A stretch of DNA of 64,000 bases from Arsukibacterium ikkense (GTDB lineage Bacteria > Pseudomonadota > Gammaproteobacteria > Enterobacterales > Alteromonadaceae), in contig NZ_LAHO01000021.1 in assembly GCF_000987775.1 (NCBI RefSeq), positions 1 to 64,000 on the forward strand, read 5' to 3'. A program made the position numbers and the translations under genes. This document shows, one piece after another, positions 33,706 to 42,713 of this stretch. The notes under the pieces were generated by a model. The model had not been told where the DNA came from. It worked only from the letters and a program-made list of their open reading frames with translations, and ran no database searches. Position 1 is the first letter of the stretch. Every line of letters starts with the position of its first letter.

Positions 33706-35973
33706 TTACAGCAATTCGCTGCGCAGTTGTTTGCAGGCTTTCACCATATTAACCAGCGCAGAGCGGGTTTCATTCCAGCCGCGGGTTTTTAAACCGCAGT
33801 CCGGGTTTACCCACAACCGTTCGGCCGGAATTTTAGTGGCGGCCTGTTCGACCAGCTGTTTTATCCAGCTGACGGTTGGTACATTTGGTGAGTGAATGTC
33901 ATACACGCCAGGGCCAATTTCATTTGGATAAGCAAAGTGCTCAAAAGCACTGAGCAATTCCATATTGGAGCGCGAGGTTTCAATAGTAATCACATCGGCA
34001 TCCAGCGCAGCGATGGCTTCGATAATGTCATTAAACTCGCTGTAGCACATATGAGTGTGAATTTGGGTGCTAGCGCGTACGTTGTGGCAGCACAACTTAA
34101 AGGCGGCGACTGCCCAGTCCAGGTAAGGTTGCCACTGGCTGTGTTTCAGCGGTAAGCCTTCACGAAATGCCGGCTCATCTATTTGAATAATATCAATGCC
34201 CGCCGCTTGCAAGTCCTGTACTTCTGCTGCTAATGCCAGGCTAAGTTGCAGCGCAATATCCTGGCGGCTGATATCATCGCGCGGAAAAGACCAGCCTAAA
34301 ATGGTCACCGGCCCGGTCAGCATGCCTTTCACCGGTTTACTGGTCAGCGACTGGGCATAGCGACTCCACTCGACGGTCATCGGCTGCGGCCGACTGATAT
34401 CCCCAATAATAATCGGCGGTTTAACACAGCGCGAGCCATAACTTTGCACCCAGCCAAACTGGCTAAACACAAAGCCGTCCAGTAATTCGCCAAAGTATTC
34501 CACCATGTCATTGCGTTCGGCCTCACCATGTACCAGCACATCCAGCCCAATCTGCTCCTGCTCGGCAATTGCCAGCTGAATATGCTGCTGAATAAGCTGC
34601 TGGTAGCGGGTTTTATCAATCTTACCGGTTTTAACAGCTAAGCGGCATTGACGGATATCTGCCGTTTGCGGAAAAGAGCCAATCGTCGTGGTAGGCAACA
34701 GCGGCAGTTTAAAATGGGCCCGCTGGGCCTGCTGGCGCACCGCGAAAGGTTCGCGACGATCTGTTGTGGTAGTTTTCAGCTTGGTAACAGCGTGTTGCAC
34801 GACTGGGTTATTTACCCTGGCCGACTGCGCACGTGCTTTAACCGGCAGGCTGTATTGCTCAATCTGACTCAGATCATTAGTTTGCAGCGCCTGTTTTAGC
34901 AGGGCCAGCTCCTGACACTTTTGTTTGGCAAAGGCAAACCAGCTGCGGCATTCACTGTCCAGCGCGGTTTCCAGTTCCAGATCGACCGGGCAGTGCAGTA
35001 GTGAGCACGATGGCGCCAGCCAGAGCTTGTCAGCCCGTTGCTGGTACACCGGTGCCAACTGCCGGTACAGCGCCGTTAAATCACTGCGCCAGACGTTGCG
35101 GCCATTAATTACCCCGGCAGATAGCACCCAGTGCGGTGGCAGCGCCTGATCAAGCGCCGCAATATCGCTGCTGTCGGCAACCAGGTCAAGATGCAGGCCG
35201 TCCAGTGGCAGACTGGCCAGTAATGGCAACTGGTGATTAATCTCACCAAAGTAGCTGGCCAGCAGCAATTTCAGCTGGCCTTTTTGCAGTTGGCGGTAGC
35301 CGGCGGCAAGTGCCTGACACCAGCTCTCGTCCAGTTCCAGCACTAATATCGGCTCATCAATTTGCAGCCAACTGATACCCATGGTATTGAGTTTATCGAA
35401 AATGTGCTGGTAAGCCTGTAGCAGCTGCGGCAGCAGGGCTAATTTGTGCTGGCCAGTGACACTTTTTCCTAAGTACAGGTAACTCAAAGGCCCCAGCAAT
35501 ACCGGCTTGGCGTTGACCCCGGCTTGCTGCGCTTGGGCAATCTGCTCGAACCAGAAATCGTCTGTCAGTACAAATGCCTGGTCTTCGGCAAACTCCGGCA
35601 CTATATAGTGATAATTGGTATTAAACCATTTGGTCATATCGCTGGCGGCTGCCGGTTTGCCTTTGGCAGCCCGGCCTCGGGCTATCCGGAACAACGTATT
35701 CAGATCTACTGTATCGGTATCACTGCGGTGGCGCTCAGGCACTACTCCAAGTAGCAAGGAAGTCGCCAGCACATGATCATACCAGGCAAAATCACCCACC
35801 GGCACCAGGTCGATGCCGGCATCTGCCTGCAGTTGCCAGTTTTGCTGGCGTAACGTGCTACCGGTTTGCAGCAGCTGCTGTTGGCTTATCTCACCTTGCC
35901 AGTAAGCTTCTAACGCCTTTTTTAATTCACGCTTGCGACCAATACGGGGGAATCCCAGGTTGTGTGTTAGCAT
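33706..35973 (-). CDS. metE: Cobalamin-independent methionine synthase
   Basis: Transfers methyl from 5-methyl-THF triglutamate to homocysteine. It is 755 aa with the two-barrel architecture. The Zn/homocysteine ligands are in IHTHMCYSEF (His641, Cys643) and VNPDCGLKTR (Cys726), the same numbers as in E. coli MetE. The start at 35973 (MLTHNLGFPRIGRKREL) has AGGAG six bases upstream; a Met seven residues earlier would overlap that site. It is divergent from metR, with MetJ-type and MetR-type operators in the 106-bp gap. Confidence 0.97.
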   Translation of the reverse strand: MLTHNLGFPRIGRKRELKKALEAYWQGEISQQQLLQTGSTLRQQNWQLQADAGIDLVPVGDFAWYDHVLATSLLLGVVPERHRSDTDTVDLNTLFRIARGRAAKGKPAAASDMTKWFNTNYHYIVPEFAEDQAFVLTDDFWFEQIAQAQQAGVNAKPVLLGPLSYLYLGKSVTGQHKLALLPQLLQAYQHIFDKLNTMGISWLQIDEPILVLELDESWCQALAAGYRQLQKGQLKLLLASYFGEINHQLPLLASLPLDGLHLDLVADSSDIAALDQALPPHWVLSAGVINGRNVWRSDLTALYRQLAPVYQQRADKLWLAPSCSLLHCPVDLELETALDSECRSWFAFAKQKCQELALLKQALQTNDLSQIEQYSLPVKARAQSARVNNPVVQHAVTKLKTTTTDRREPFAVRQQAQRAHFKLPLLPTTTIGSFPQTADIRQCRLAVKTGKIDKTRYQQLIQQHIQLAIAEQEQIGLDVLVHGEAERNDMVEYFGELLDGFVFSQFGWVQSYGSRCVKPPIIIGDISRPQPMTVEWSRYAQSLTSKPVKGMLTGPVTILGWSFPRDDISRQDIALQLSLALAAEVQDLQAAGIDIIQIDEPAFREGLPLKHSQWQPYLDWAVAAFKLCCHNVRASTQIHTHMCYSEFNDIIEAIAALDADVITIETSRSNMELLSAFEHFAYPNEIGPGVYDIHSPNVPTVSWIKQLVEQAATKIPAERLWVNPDCGLKTRGWNETRSALVNMVKACKQLRSELL

Positions 35974-35988
35974 CTCATTCTCCTGTTT

Positions 35989-36012
35989 AGACATCTAGAT
36001 GTTGATACGTCC
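35989..36012. promoter_or_regulatory. Tandem met boxes (candidate MetJ operator)
   Basis: Three contiguous 8-mers compare with the met-box consensus AGACGTCT as follows: AGACATCT (7/8), AGATGTTG (5/8) and ATACGTCC (6/8). They lie 16 bp upstream of the metE start. MetJ with S-adenosylmethionine binds two or more adjacent boxes, so repression of metE (and perhaps metR) is expected. Confidence 0.75.
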
Positions 36013-36064
36013 ATTGTTTGTGATTATGCTGTTGCTGACAAATGAAAAAATGGCGCGGTGCAGA

Positions 36065-36077
36065 TGAAGAAAATTCA
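36065..36077. promoter_or_regulatory. MetR-binding site
   Basis: TGAAGAAAATTCA matches the MetR consensus (TGAA, five bases, TTCA) exactly. It ends 2 bp before the metR start, overlapping the metR ribosome-site region. Binding there would suit autorepression of metR while other contacts activate metE. Confidence 0.75.
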
Positions 36078-36079
36078 TA

Positions 36080-36997
36080 ATGATTGAGATTAAGCATTTA
36101 AAGGCCGTTCAGGCGATTGCAGAGCAAGGCACCGTGCAGAGCGCAGCTGAGCAGCTGTGTATAACCCAATCGGCGTTGTCGCATCAGTTGGCTGAGCTGG
36201 AGCGGCGCTTGGGGCAGCCCTTGTTTGTTCGTAAGAGCCAACCTGTGCTGTTTACTCAAACCGGCCAGTTACTGTTAAGCAGTGCGGCGAAGGTGTTACC
36301 TGAAATTAATGCTCTAACCCAGCTGCTAAAGCCTGCGCTTGGCAAAGCGACTTTGCTGAAGCTCTGTGTCGAGTGCCATGCCTGCTTTCACTGGCTGATG
36401 CCGGCAGTTAAGGTGTTTACCAGAGAACCACCGCACCATCAGATAGAGTGGGTTGCTGAAATTGAACATCAGGCGGTAGAAAAGCTGCTGCAGGGGGAGC
36501 TGGACGTGGTGCTGACATCGGACAAACGGCCTGATAACAGAGTGAGCTATCAACCGTTATTTAGTATGCAGTTGCGCGCCTTGTTAAGCCCAGAGCATAG
36601 CCTGGCCAGCAAGCGCTGGCTGAAACCTGCCGATTTGCAGCAACAGACATTGCTGGGCTATCCGCTGCCGCAGGCCCGACAAGATGTTTTCCGCTTTTTC
36701 CTGGCGGATTTGCCGTTTCAGGGGGTGCAGCGCCAGATAAGCCAGGCCAGCCAGATTTTACAACTGGTGGCAGCCAACCAGGGGGTGGCAGTGTTACCAG
36801 ACTGGATGGCCCAACCCTTTTTGCAGCAAGGGTTGCTTACCAGTGTGGCACTGACCCGCGCAGGGCTGTGGCGACCCATGTATCTGTGTTGCCGGCAACA
36901 GGATGCTGGTTCGCAAGCTATTAAGCGGCTGGTTGATGCGCTGTGCGCTAACCGTCCGCCAAGCACCCGCGCCGCTTGTGCTGAGGTGGCCGATTAA
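36080..36997 (+). CDS. metR: LysR-type regulator MetR
   Basis: A homocysteine-responsive activator of metE/metH. It is 305 aa (E. coli 317). The HTH region MIEIKHLKAVQAIAEQGTVQSAAEQLCITQSALSHQL is MetR-like, followed by a substrate-binding-protein-type effector domain. Its divergent placement against metE, with shared operators, is the classic arrangement. The start overlaps no better ribosome site; GAAGA is the only weak candidate, and it lies inside the MetR box. Confidence 0.93.
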   Translation: MIEIKHLKAVQAIAEQGTVQSAAEQLCITQSALSHQLAELERRLGQPLFVRKSQPVLFTQTGQLLLSSAAKVLPEINALTQLLKPALGKATLLKLCVECHACFHWLMPAVKVFTREPPHHQIEWVAEIEHQAVEKLLQGELDVVLTSDKRPDNRVSYQPLFSMQLRALLSPEHSLASKRWLKPADLQQQTLLGYPLPQARQDVFRFFLADLPFQGVQRQISQASQILQLVAANQGVAVLPDWMAQPFLQQGLLTSVALTRAGLWRPMYLCCRQQDAGSQAIKRLVDALCANRPPSTRAACAEVAD

Positions 36998-37036
36998 CGT
37001 ACTATTTATGGCCGAGTCAGCGAACAGTGAATCACT

Positions 37037-37891
37037 ATGCCACCCGTTGAATTAATTTTATTGCTGCTAAGTCCGGTTTTTCTGCTCTGTGTGGTGCTGG
37101 AATGGCGCTTTGCCTTGCTCAGACAACAAAATTGGTACCAGTGGCGTGATACGCTGGCCAATGCCATGCTGGCGCTGCTGCATCAGGGCGCAGACATGCT
37201 GGCATTGTTACTGTTAATGCCTTTTTTTTACTGGTTGCACCAGTACAGCCTGGTTAATATTGAGCTGACCGTGTTCAACCTGTTACTGGCGTTTATTCTG
37301 CAAGATTTTCTGTATTACTGGTTTCATCGTGGCTCGCACCATATTCGCTGGCTATGGGCATCGCATGTGGCGCATCACAGCTCGCGTTTAATGAATTTCA
37401 GCACCGCTTTTCGCCAGAGCCTGACGTATCCGTTATCGGGTATGTGGTTGTTCTGGTTACCGATGATACTAATAGGTTATGAGCCAATGCTGGTGTTTGC
37501 CGTCGTGGCGCTCAATTTAGCATTTCAGTTTTTTGTGCATACCCAGGCAATTGGCAAACTGGGCAGGCTGGAGCAGATCTTTAATACGCCGTCGCACCAC
37601 AGAGTCCATCATGCCTGTAATCCGTGTTATATCGATCGGAATTTTGCCGGGGTATTGATTATCTGGGATAAATTGTTTGGTACCTTTGTCCCTGAACAAG
37701 CTAACGAGCCCTGCCGATTTGGCATCACCGACGATTTTAACTCTAACAATCCGTTCACCATTACCTTTTACGAATGGCGTAAAATGTGGCAGGAGGCTCG
37801 GTGTAAACAGCGACAGCAACCACTTTGGCAAGTTTTATTAAAAATGCCTGCTAAGCCCAAAGCCGACCTTGCACAAAAAATGTCAGAATAA
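37037..37891 (+). CDS. Membrane fatty acid hydroxylase / sterol desaturase family protein
   Basis: A 284-aa integral-membrane di-iron enzyme of the FA_hydroxylase family. The histidine clusters are all present: HRGSHH (HxxxHH), HVAHHS (HxxHH) and HHRVHHA (HHxxHH), between hydrophobic helices at about residues 5-75 and 125-165. YWFHRGSHHIRWLWASHVAHHSS is typical of bacterial members that act on lipids or carotenoid-like compounds. The real substrate is unknown. It lies 39 bp after metR and may be read through from it. Confidence 0.9.
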   Translation: MPPVELILLLLSPVFLLCVVLEWRFALLRQQNWYQWRDTLANAMLALLHQGADMLALLLLMPFFYWLHQYSLVNIELTVFNLLLAFILQDFLYYWFHRGSHHIRWLWASHVAHHSSRLMNFSTAFRQSLTYPLSGMWLFWLPMILIGYEPMLVFAVVALNLAFQFFVHTQAIGKLGRLEQIFNTPSHHRVHHACNPCYIDRNFAGVLIIWDKLFGTFVPEQANEPCRFGITDDFNSNNPFTITFYEWRKMWQEARCKQRQQPLWQVLLKMPAKPKADLAQKMSE

Positions 37892-37963
37892 GTGACACTG
37901 CGGCAGCGCAAAAAAAACATCTTGCACTAAGCTTGTATAAAGTCATAACGCCTGAGGTGATTT

Positions 37964-38788
37964 ATGAAGTCTATCAAGCTTTTAGTGTCATTCGTTATCT
38001 TAACATTGGTGGTTTCCTGTAAACCTGCCACTGCTCCTGATATTGCGGTTCCTGTTGAGCCTGCCGCGCAGCGGATGTCAGCCGTGCCGCCGCAATGCTC
38101 ACTGACGATGGGCTTTGATGCCTGGGAGCCCTACCAGTATATGACGGTAGGCAATACGGTAACCGGGTTGGATGTTGAATTAGTGCGCGCGGTTGCCGCC
38201 AATATGCAGTGTGAGCTAAATATTGTGCAAGGCAGCTGGGTGGAACTGCTTGGTCTGCTAAAAGAGGGCAAAATAGATTTTGTGCTGGGGGCGTCGGTAA
38301 CTGAAGACCGTCAGGCCTTTGCCTATTTTTCTGAGCCCTATCGGCAGGAACAATTTTCGTTGTATGTACGAAGAGATGATGCCGAGCTGGCCGTTACCGA
38401 TATTCGCGCCTTTATCAGCGCAGGCCATAAACTGGGTATCGTTAATGAATACTATTACGGTGATGAAATCGCTGAGCTGTATGCGTCTGCAGAGTATCGG
38501 CCACAGTTTGTCGGGGCCATTATCAGTGAAATGAACATGGCCCGTTTGTTAGACGAAGAAATTGATGGTTTCCTGGAAGATAGTTTTGTGGCCACGTCAA
38601 TTTTACGGCGTAAGGGTTTAGATGCGCTGATTAAACCGCATCAGATCACGTTGGGCAATAACGATGTCTACGTGATGTTTAGTAAAGCCTCAGTGGAGGA
38701 ACAGCTGGTAGAAGAGTTTAATCGCGGTTTGGCCACCATTAAGCAAAATGGCTTATATCAGCAAATTTTGCAGCGGTATCAGGATTAA
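37964..38788 (+). CDS. Periplasmic solute-binding lipoprotein (SBP_bac_3)
   Basis: A 274-aa type 2 periplasmic binding protein of the amino-acid-binding class. The lipoprotein signal is MKSIKLLVSFVILTLVVSC (lipobox VVSC). The binding fold has LTMGFDAWEPYQYM, VTGLDVELVRAVAANMQC, GKIDFVLGASVTEDRQAFAYFSEPYR and GFLEDSFVA. No ABC permease or ATPase genes are adjacent, so it could be a stand-alone sensor or scavenging protein. Its last 4 bp overlap the convergent mutH end. Confidence 0.87.
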   Translation: MKSIKLLVSFVILTLVVSCKPATAPDIAVPVEPAAQRMSAVPPQCSLTMGFDAWEPYQYMTVGNTVTGLDVELVRAVAANMQCELNIVQGSWVELLGLLKEGKIDFVLGASVTEDRQAFAYFSEPYRQEQFSLYVRRDDAELAVTDIRAFISAGHKLGIVNEYYYGDEIAELYASAEYRPQFVGAIISEMNMARLLDEEIDGFLEDSFVATSILRRKGLDALIKPHQITLGNNDVYVMFSKASVEEQLVEEFNRGLATIKQNGLYQQILQRYQD

Positions 38789-39474
38789 ATGATCAGACCA
38801 AACTGCCGGCGTAGAATGGCGGCAGTAAAGCTGGCTTTCAGATAGAACCCGCGGGGCAGGGTCAGAATAGGCTCTCCGCCGGCGCCAACGGCGGCGGTCA
38901 GCGCTTTGCTATCAGCCGCCTTGGGCCTTAACTGCAGTACCTTGCCATGTGCGCCGCGAATGTGGTCGATACCACCCAGCGCAATTAATTCCATTAATTC
39001 TTCCCAATCCTGCTGCAATGCTTGTTGTTCTGTCGCATTGGGGCGCCATAAAAAAGCAGAGCCAATAATCCGGTCTGCAACCGGTATCTGCCGTTCAGCC
39101 AGGATGGGCACCCATAGCACCTGTTGCAGCTTCTGACAGATCCAGGATTGCTGCCAGCTTTGGTTGGTTACACCGGTAAGCGGAGCCACACACACATAGG
39201 TGCTTTCCAGCGGCTTACCTTGCTGATCGATAGGTAAGGTTTTTAGTTCTATACCTAAATTGGGAAAGTCTGGCAGTGCCTGAGAACCGGCTTCTGCGCC
39301 AAGTGCCAGCTCAAGCAGCTGGCCAACCCAGCCTTTATCCCGTTTCAGATCGGCAGGTACGCTAACCTGTAACTGGTTTGCCAGCTGGCCAAGGGTTAAG
39401 CCTGCAATCAGTTGACAGCGTTGCAGTAATTGCTCTGTAGTTAATAGCGTATCGTGCACTGGATATGTCGCCAT
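38785..39474 (-). CDS. mutH: DNA mismatch repair endonuclease MutH
   Basis: Nicks the unmethylated strand at hemimethylated GATC during MutS/MutL-directed repair. It is 229 aa (E. coli 229). The D-E-K active site lies in DFPNLGIELKT (Asp69, Glu76, Lys78). KGWVGQLLELALG and VADRIIGSAFLWRP are also family blocks. The start is ATG at 39474; six residues upstream read from a TTG and add nothing conserved. Its presence implies Dam methylation. It is divergent from rppH across the DnaA-box region. Confidence 0.95.
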   Translation of the reverse strand: MATYPVHDTLLTTEQLLQRCQLIAGLTLGQLANQLQVSVPADLKRDKGWVGQLLELALGAEAGSQALPDFPNLGIELKTLPIDQQGKPLESTYVCVAPLTGVTNQSWQQSWICQKLQQVLWVPILAERQIPVADRIIGSAFLWRPNATEQQALQQDWEELMELIALGGIDHIRGAHGKVLQLRPKAADSKALTAAVGAGGEPILTLPRGFYLKASFTAAILRRQFGLII

Positions 39475-39861
39475 CGTCAACGGTTGCAGCAAAACACTAC
39501 CCTAGCACTTTTGCACGGCGGGCGCTGCTTAAAAACCCAACAAACCAACTTATGCACAGCCGGCATTATCAAATATTACGCAGGATATCTTTATAAGTTA
39601 TTGTAATTATATATTTTAGGTTCAAAGTTATGACGTTAGTTTTATTGGTTCCCTGGCTTATTCTGGTAGCATCCGCAACTTAACAACAACCTTATCCACA
39701 GATGCTGTGAAGAAGTTCACATAGGGTGGGTAATAAAAACAACAAATGTGGATAAGTTGGGTAGGCCCAGGGCTGAGCTGGGGGTTAAATTCCGTTTGCT
39801 GTAAGTGCGACTTTGTGAAAGAATCTTTGTTATAGCTGAATTAGACTCGCTAGAGGTTTGT
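39475..39861. promoter_or_regulatory. DARS2-like intergenic region with a DnaA-box cluster
   Basis: A gene-free 387-bp stretch between divergent mutH and rppH. Three 9-mers fit TTATNCACA: TTATGCACA at 39550-39558 (+), TTATCCACA at 39692-39700 (+) and TGTGGATAA at 39747-39755 (minus orientation). A near match, TGTGAAGAA (one mismatch), lies at 39706-39714, inverted to the second box with a 5-nt gap. AT-rich DNA separates the first two. In E. coli the DnaA-reactivating sequence DARS2 lies next to mutH, as I recall on its rppH (nudH) side, and has clustered, partly inverted DnaA boxes. Function here is inferred. Promoters for mutH and rppH must also lie in this stretch. Confidence 0.65.
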
Positions 39862-40365
39862 GTGATCGATGCCGAAGGTTTTCGGGCCAATGTCGGCATA
39901 GTAATTTGTAACACCCAGGGACAGGTGTTTTGGGCAAAAAGATATGGCCAGCATTCCTGGCAGTATCCACAGGGTGGCATTGATGATGGCGAGACGCCAG
40001 AACAGGCCATGTATCGCGAACTGCATGAGGAAGTAGGCTTAAGGCCTGAAGATGTTGAAATTATCAGTGTTACCAAACATTGGTTAAGATACAAACTTCC
40101 GAAACGTTTAATTCGTAAAGACAGTAATCCTGTGTGTATTGGGCAAAAGCAGAAGTGGTTTTTATTGCGTTTGACCTGCCGGGAAGAAGATGTAAATCTG
40201 GCTGTAACGTCGCATCCCGAGTTTGATAACTGGCGCTGGGTCAGTTATTGGTATCCGGTGCGGCAGGTGGTGGCTTTTAAACGAGAAGTGTATCGTAAAG
40301 TCATGCGCGAATTTGCCCCGGTTGCTTTGCCTTTTACCCGCAGAGATGTTAAGAAAAAGTATTAA
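39862..40365 (+). CDS. rppH: RNA pyrophosphohydrolase RppH
   Basis: A Nudix hydrolase that removes pyrophosphate from 5'-triphosphate mRNA, starting RNase E decay. It is 167 aa (E. coli 176). The Nudix box runs from GGIDDGETPEQAMYRELHEE to the following VGL. WLRYKLPKRL, PVCIGQKQKWFLL and WVSYWYPVRQVVAFKR are RppH-specific. The start is GTG at 39862 with AGAGG upstream, giving VIDAEGFRANVGIVICN aligned to the E. coli start; 19 residues upstream in frame have no counterpart. It is followed after 46 bp by ptsP. Confidence 0.95.
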   Translation: MIDAEGFRANVGIVICNTQGQVFWAKRYGQHSWQYPQGGIDDGETPEQAMYRELHEEVGLRPEDVEIISVTKHWLRYKLPKRLIRKDSNPVCIGQKQKWFLLRLTCREEDVNLAVTSHPEFDNWRWVSYWYPVRQVVAFKREVYRKVMREFAPVALPFTRRDVKKKY

Positions 40366-40411
40366 GAAAAAATATTAAACGTGCCAAAACCGACAGTACA
40401 ATGAGGTTCTT

Positions 40412-42670
40412 ATGCTAAGCCAGTTACGGCGAATTGTTCAGGATGTGGCCCAGGAGCCAGCTCTAGACAATGCTTTAGCTGGCCTGGTATCCAGTATTAA
40501 AACAGCACTGGCCACAGAATGCTGTTCGGTTTATCTGGCTGACTATCAGCAGCAACATTTTATGTTAATGGCCACCGACGGCTTAAACCAGGATGCCGTT
40601 GGTAAGGTGGCTATTGGTTTTTCTGAAGGCTTAATTGGCTGGGTGGGCCAACGGGAAGAGCCTATCAACCTGGCACAAGCTCAGCTGCATCCGCGGTTTC
40701 GGGTTACCCCAGAGGTAAGTGAAGACCGTTTCTCGGCCTTTTTGGGCTGTCCTATTATTCATCATCGTAAAGTGCTTGGGGTACTGACCATTCAGCAGTC
40801 TGCTGAGCGGGTGTTTAGCGAAGATGAAGAATCCTTTCTGGTTACGCTTGGTGCGCAACTGGCGTCGGTGTTGGCCAATGCTGAAATGCGTGATGCTGCC
40901 AGCCAAAGCCCTTCAACCATGACGCAGGCCGGCCAGTTAACTGGTTTGCCTGGTGCACCGGGGATGGCCATTGGTGAGGCCTATGTGCTGCAGCCGTCGA
41001 GTGATTTTGACGCTATCTCCCTGAAAAAATCAGATGAACCAGAGAAAGAGCTGGCGCTGTTTTACCGGTCAGTAAAAATCACCAAGGCTGAGTTTAACCG
41101 GCTGGCAGAGCGAATGGCTGGGCATATCCCAACCGATGCGCTGGCCATATTTGATGTGTATCACCAGCTGCTGGATGCCGCCAGCCTGGGGCGGGAAATT
41201 GAACAGCAAATTGCTGAAGGCTGGTGCGCCAAGAGTGCCCTGAAACGGGTGGTAGAGAAATTTGCCCGTCAGTTTGATGATATGGACGACCCTTACCTGC
41301 GCGAGCGGGGTACAGATATTCGTGATTTAGGCCAGCGTGTGCTGAATAACCTGCTTGATTCTGAGCAGCGCAAGGTGAAATTGCCGAAGCAGGTAGTGCT
41401 GGTAGCTGACAATGTCACAGCAACGATGCTGGCAGAAGTGCCGCGTGAGCAACTGGTTGCCATTGTCTCGTTGCGCGGATCGGTTAACTCCCATGCAGCC
41501 ATTATGGCCAGGGCACTCGGTATCCCGGCAGTGATGGGAGTTAACGAGTTGCCGTTGCTGCATTGGCAAAGTCAGCAAGTGATCGTTGATGGCTACGAAG
41601 GCCATATTTTGTTATCGCCGGTTGACGCTATTTGCGCCGAGTATCAACGGTTAATCAGCGAAGATGCCGCGCTAAGCGCTCGTTATCAGCAAGAGGTGGC
41701 GTTGCCGTCACAGTCGGCCTGCGGTAAACCTTTTAAGCTGATGGTAAACTGTGGTCTGGCGATAGAGCTTGAAACCAGCAATGCTGAATACACCGATGGG
41801 GTTGGTCTGTATCGTACTGAATTCCCTTTTATTATGCGAAATCGCTTTCCTACTGAACAAGAGCAGGTGGAGCTGTATCGCAAAGTGCTAAATAGTTACG
41901 CCGGCAAAGGCGTGGTGATGCGCACTTTAGATGTGGGTGGCGATAAGGCCCTGCCGTATTTTAGTATTGTGGAAGAAAACCCGTTTTTAGGCTGGCGGGG
42001 GATTCGGCTGACGCTTGATCATCCAGAAATTTTCCTGGTCCAAATCCGGGCGATGCTAAAAGCGAACATTAACGTCGATAATTTGCATATTTTGCTGCCG
42101 ATGATTTCTGATTTGGCAGAAGTAGACGAAGCGATCCGCCTGATTAAACAAGCAAGTTTTGAAGTCAGTGATGAGCTGAACATCGCCCTGCCTAAGCCGA
42201 AAATCGGGGTGATGATTGAAGTACCCTCTATTATGTATCAGTTACCTGAGCTGGCGGCTCGGGTCGATTTCTGCTCGGTGGGTACCAATGATCTTACTCA
42301 GTATCTGTTGGCGGTAGATCGCAATAACGCCAGGGTGGCGAATCTATACGATGCCTTGCATCCTTCGGTGCTGCGAGCCTTACACCGGCTGGCAGCAGAG
42401 GCCAGACAACTGCAGTTTCCGATCAGCATTTGTGGCGAACTGGCTGGCGAACCGGCAGGCGTGCTGGTGCTGGCCGCAATGGGTTATAGTCGTTTTAGTA
42501 TGAACAACAGTAACCTGGCGAAAATTAAATGGTTATTACGGCGGGTAAATATCGCTGAGTTGGAAGCCTTGCTGCCCGAGGTGTTGGCCTGCCAGTCACC
42601 CAAGCAGGTGAAACAGCAGGTGCAGCGCTTTTTGGAACACAAGCAGCTGCTGAGTCAGCTAAGAGCCTGA
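40412..42670 (+). CDS. ptsP: PEP-protein phosphotransferase of the nitrogen PTS (EI-Ntr)
   Basis: Starts the regulatory nitrogen PTS by passing phosphate from PEP to NPr. The 752-aa protein has an N-terminal GAF domain (about residues 1-165). The enzyme I part starts at LPGAPGMAIGEAYV. The phospho-acceptor is His361 in SVNSHAAIMARALGIPAVMG. The PEP-binding barrel includes GLYRTEFPFIMR, LDVGGDKALPYF, GWRGIRLTL, GVMIEVPSIM and CSVGTNDLTQYLLAVDRNN. The order rppH-ptsP is conserved widely in gammaproteobacteria. Confidence 0.96.
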   Translation: MLSQLRRIVQDVAQEPALDNALAGLVSSIKTALATECCSVYLADYQQQHFMLMATDGLNQDAVGKVAIGFSEGLIGWVGQREEPINLAQAQLHPRFRVTPEVSEDRFSAFLGCPIIHHRKVLGVLTIQQSAERVFSEDEESFLVTLGAQLASVLANAEMRDAASQSPSTMTQAGQLTGLPGAPGMAIGEAYVLQPSSDFDAISLKKSDEPEKELALFYRSVKITKAEFNRLAERMAGHIPTDALAIFDVYHQLLDAASLGREIEQQIAEGWCAKSALKRVVEKFARQFDDMDDPYLRERGTDIRDLGQRVLNNLLDSEQRKVKLPKQVVLVADNVTATMLAEVPREQLVAIVSLRGSVNSHAAIMARALGIPAVMGVNELPLLHWQSQQVIVDGYEGHILLSPVDAICAEYQRLISEDAALSARYQQEVALPSQSACGKPFKLMVNCGLAIELETSNAEYTDGVGLYRTEFPFIMRNRFPTEQEQVELYRKVLNSYAGKGVVMRTLDVGGDKALPYFSIVEENPFLGWRGIRLTLDHPEIFLVQIRAMLKANINVDNLHILLPMISDLAEVDEAIRLIKQASFEVSDELNIALPKPKIGVMIEVPSIMYQLPELAARVDFCSVGTNDLTQYLLAVDRNNARVANLYDALHPSVLRALHRLAAEARQLQFPISICGELAGEPAGVLVLAAMGYSRFSMNNSNLAKIKWLLRRVNIAELEALLPEVLACQSPKQVKQQVQRFLEHKQLLSQLRA

Positions 42671-42713
42671 GTTAACACGACGCTCTGGTATAAATTTTAC
42701 AAACCAGCCCGCT

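Noticed and set aside
39475..39861. Chromosomal origin (oriC) suggested by the DnaA boxes
   Set aside because: No dnaA, dnaN, gidA/mnmG or parAB genes nearby, too few boxes and no 13-mer AT repeats. The mutH-rppH context points to a DARS-type element instead.
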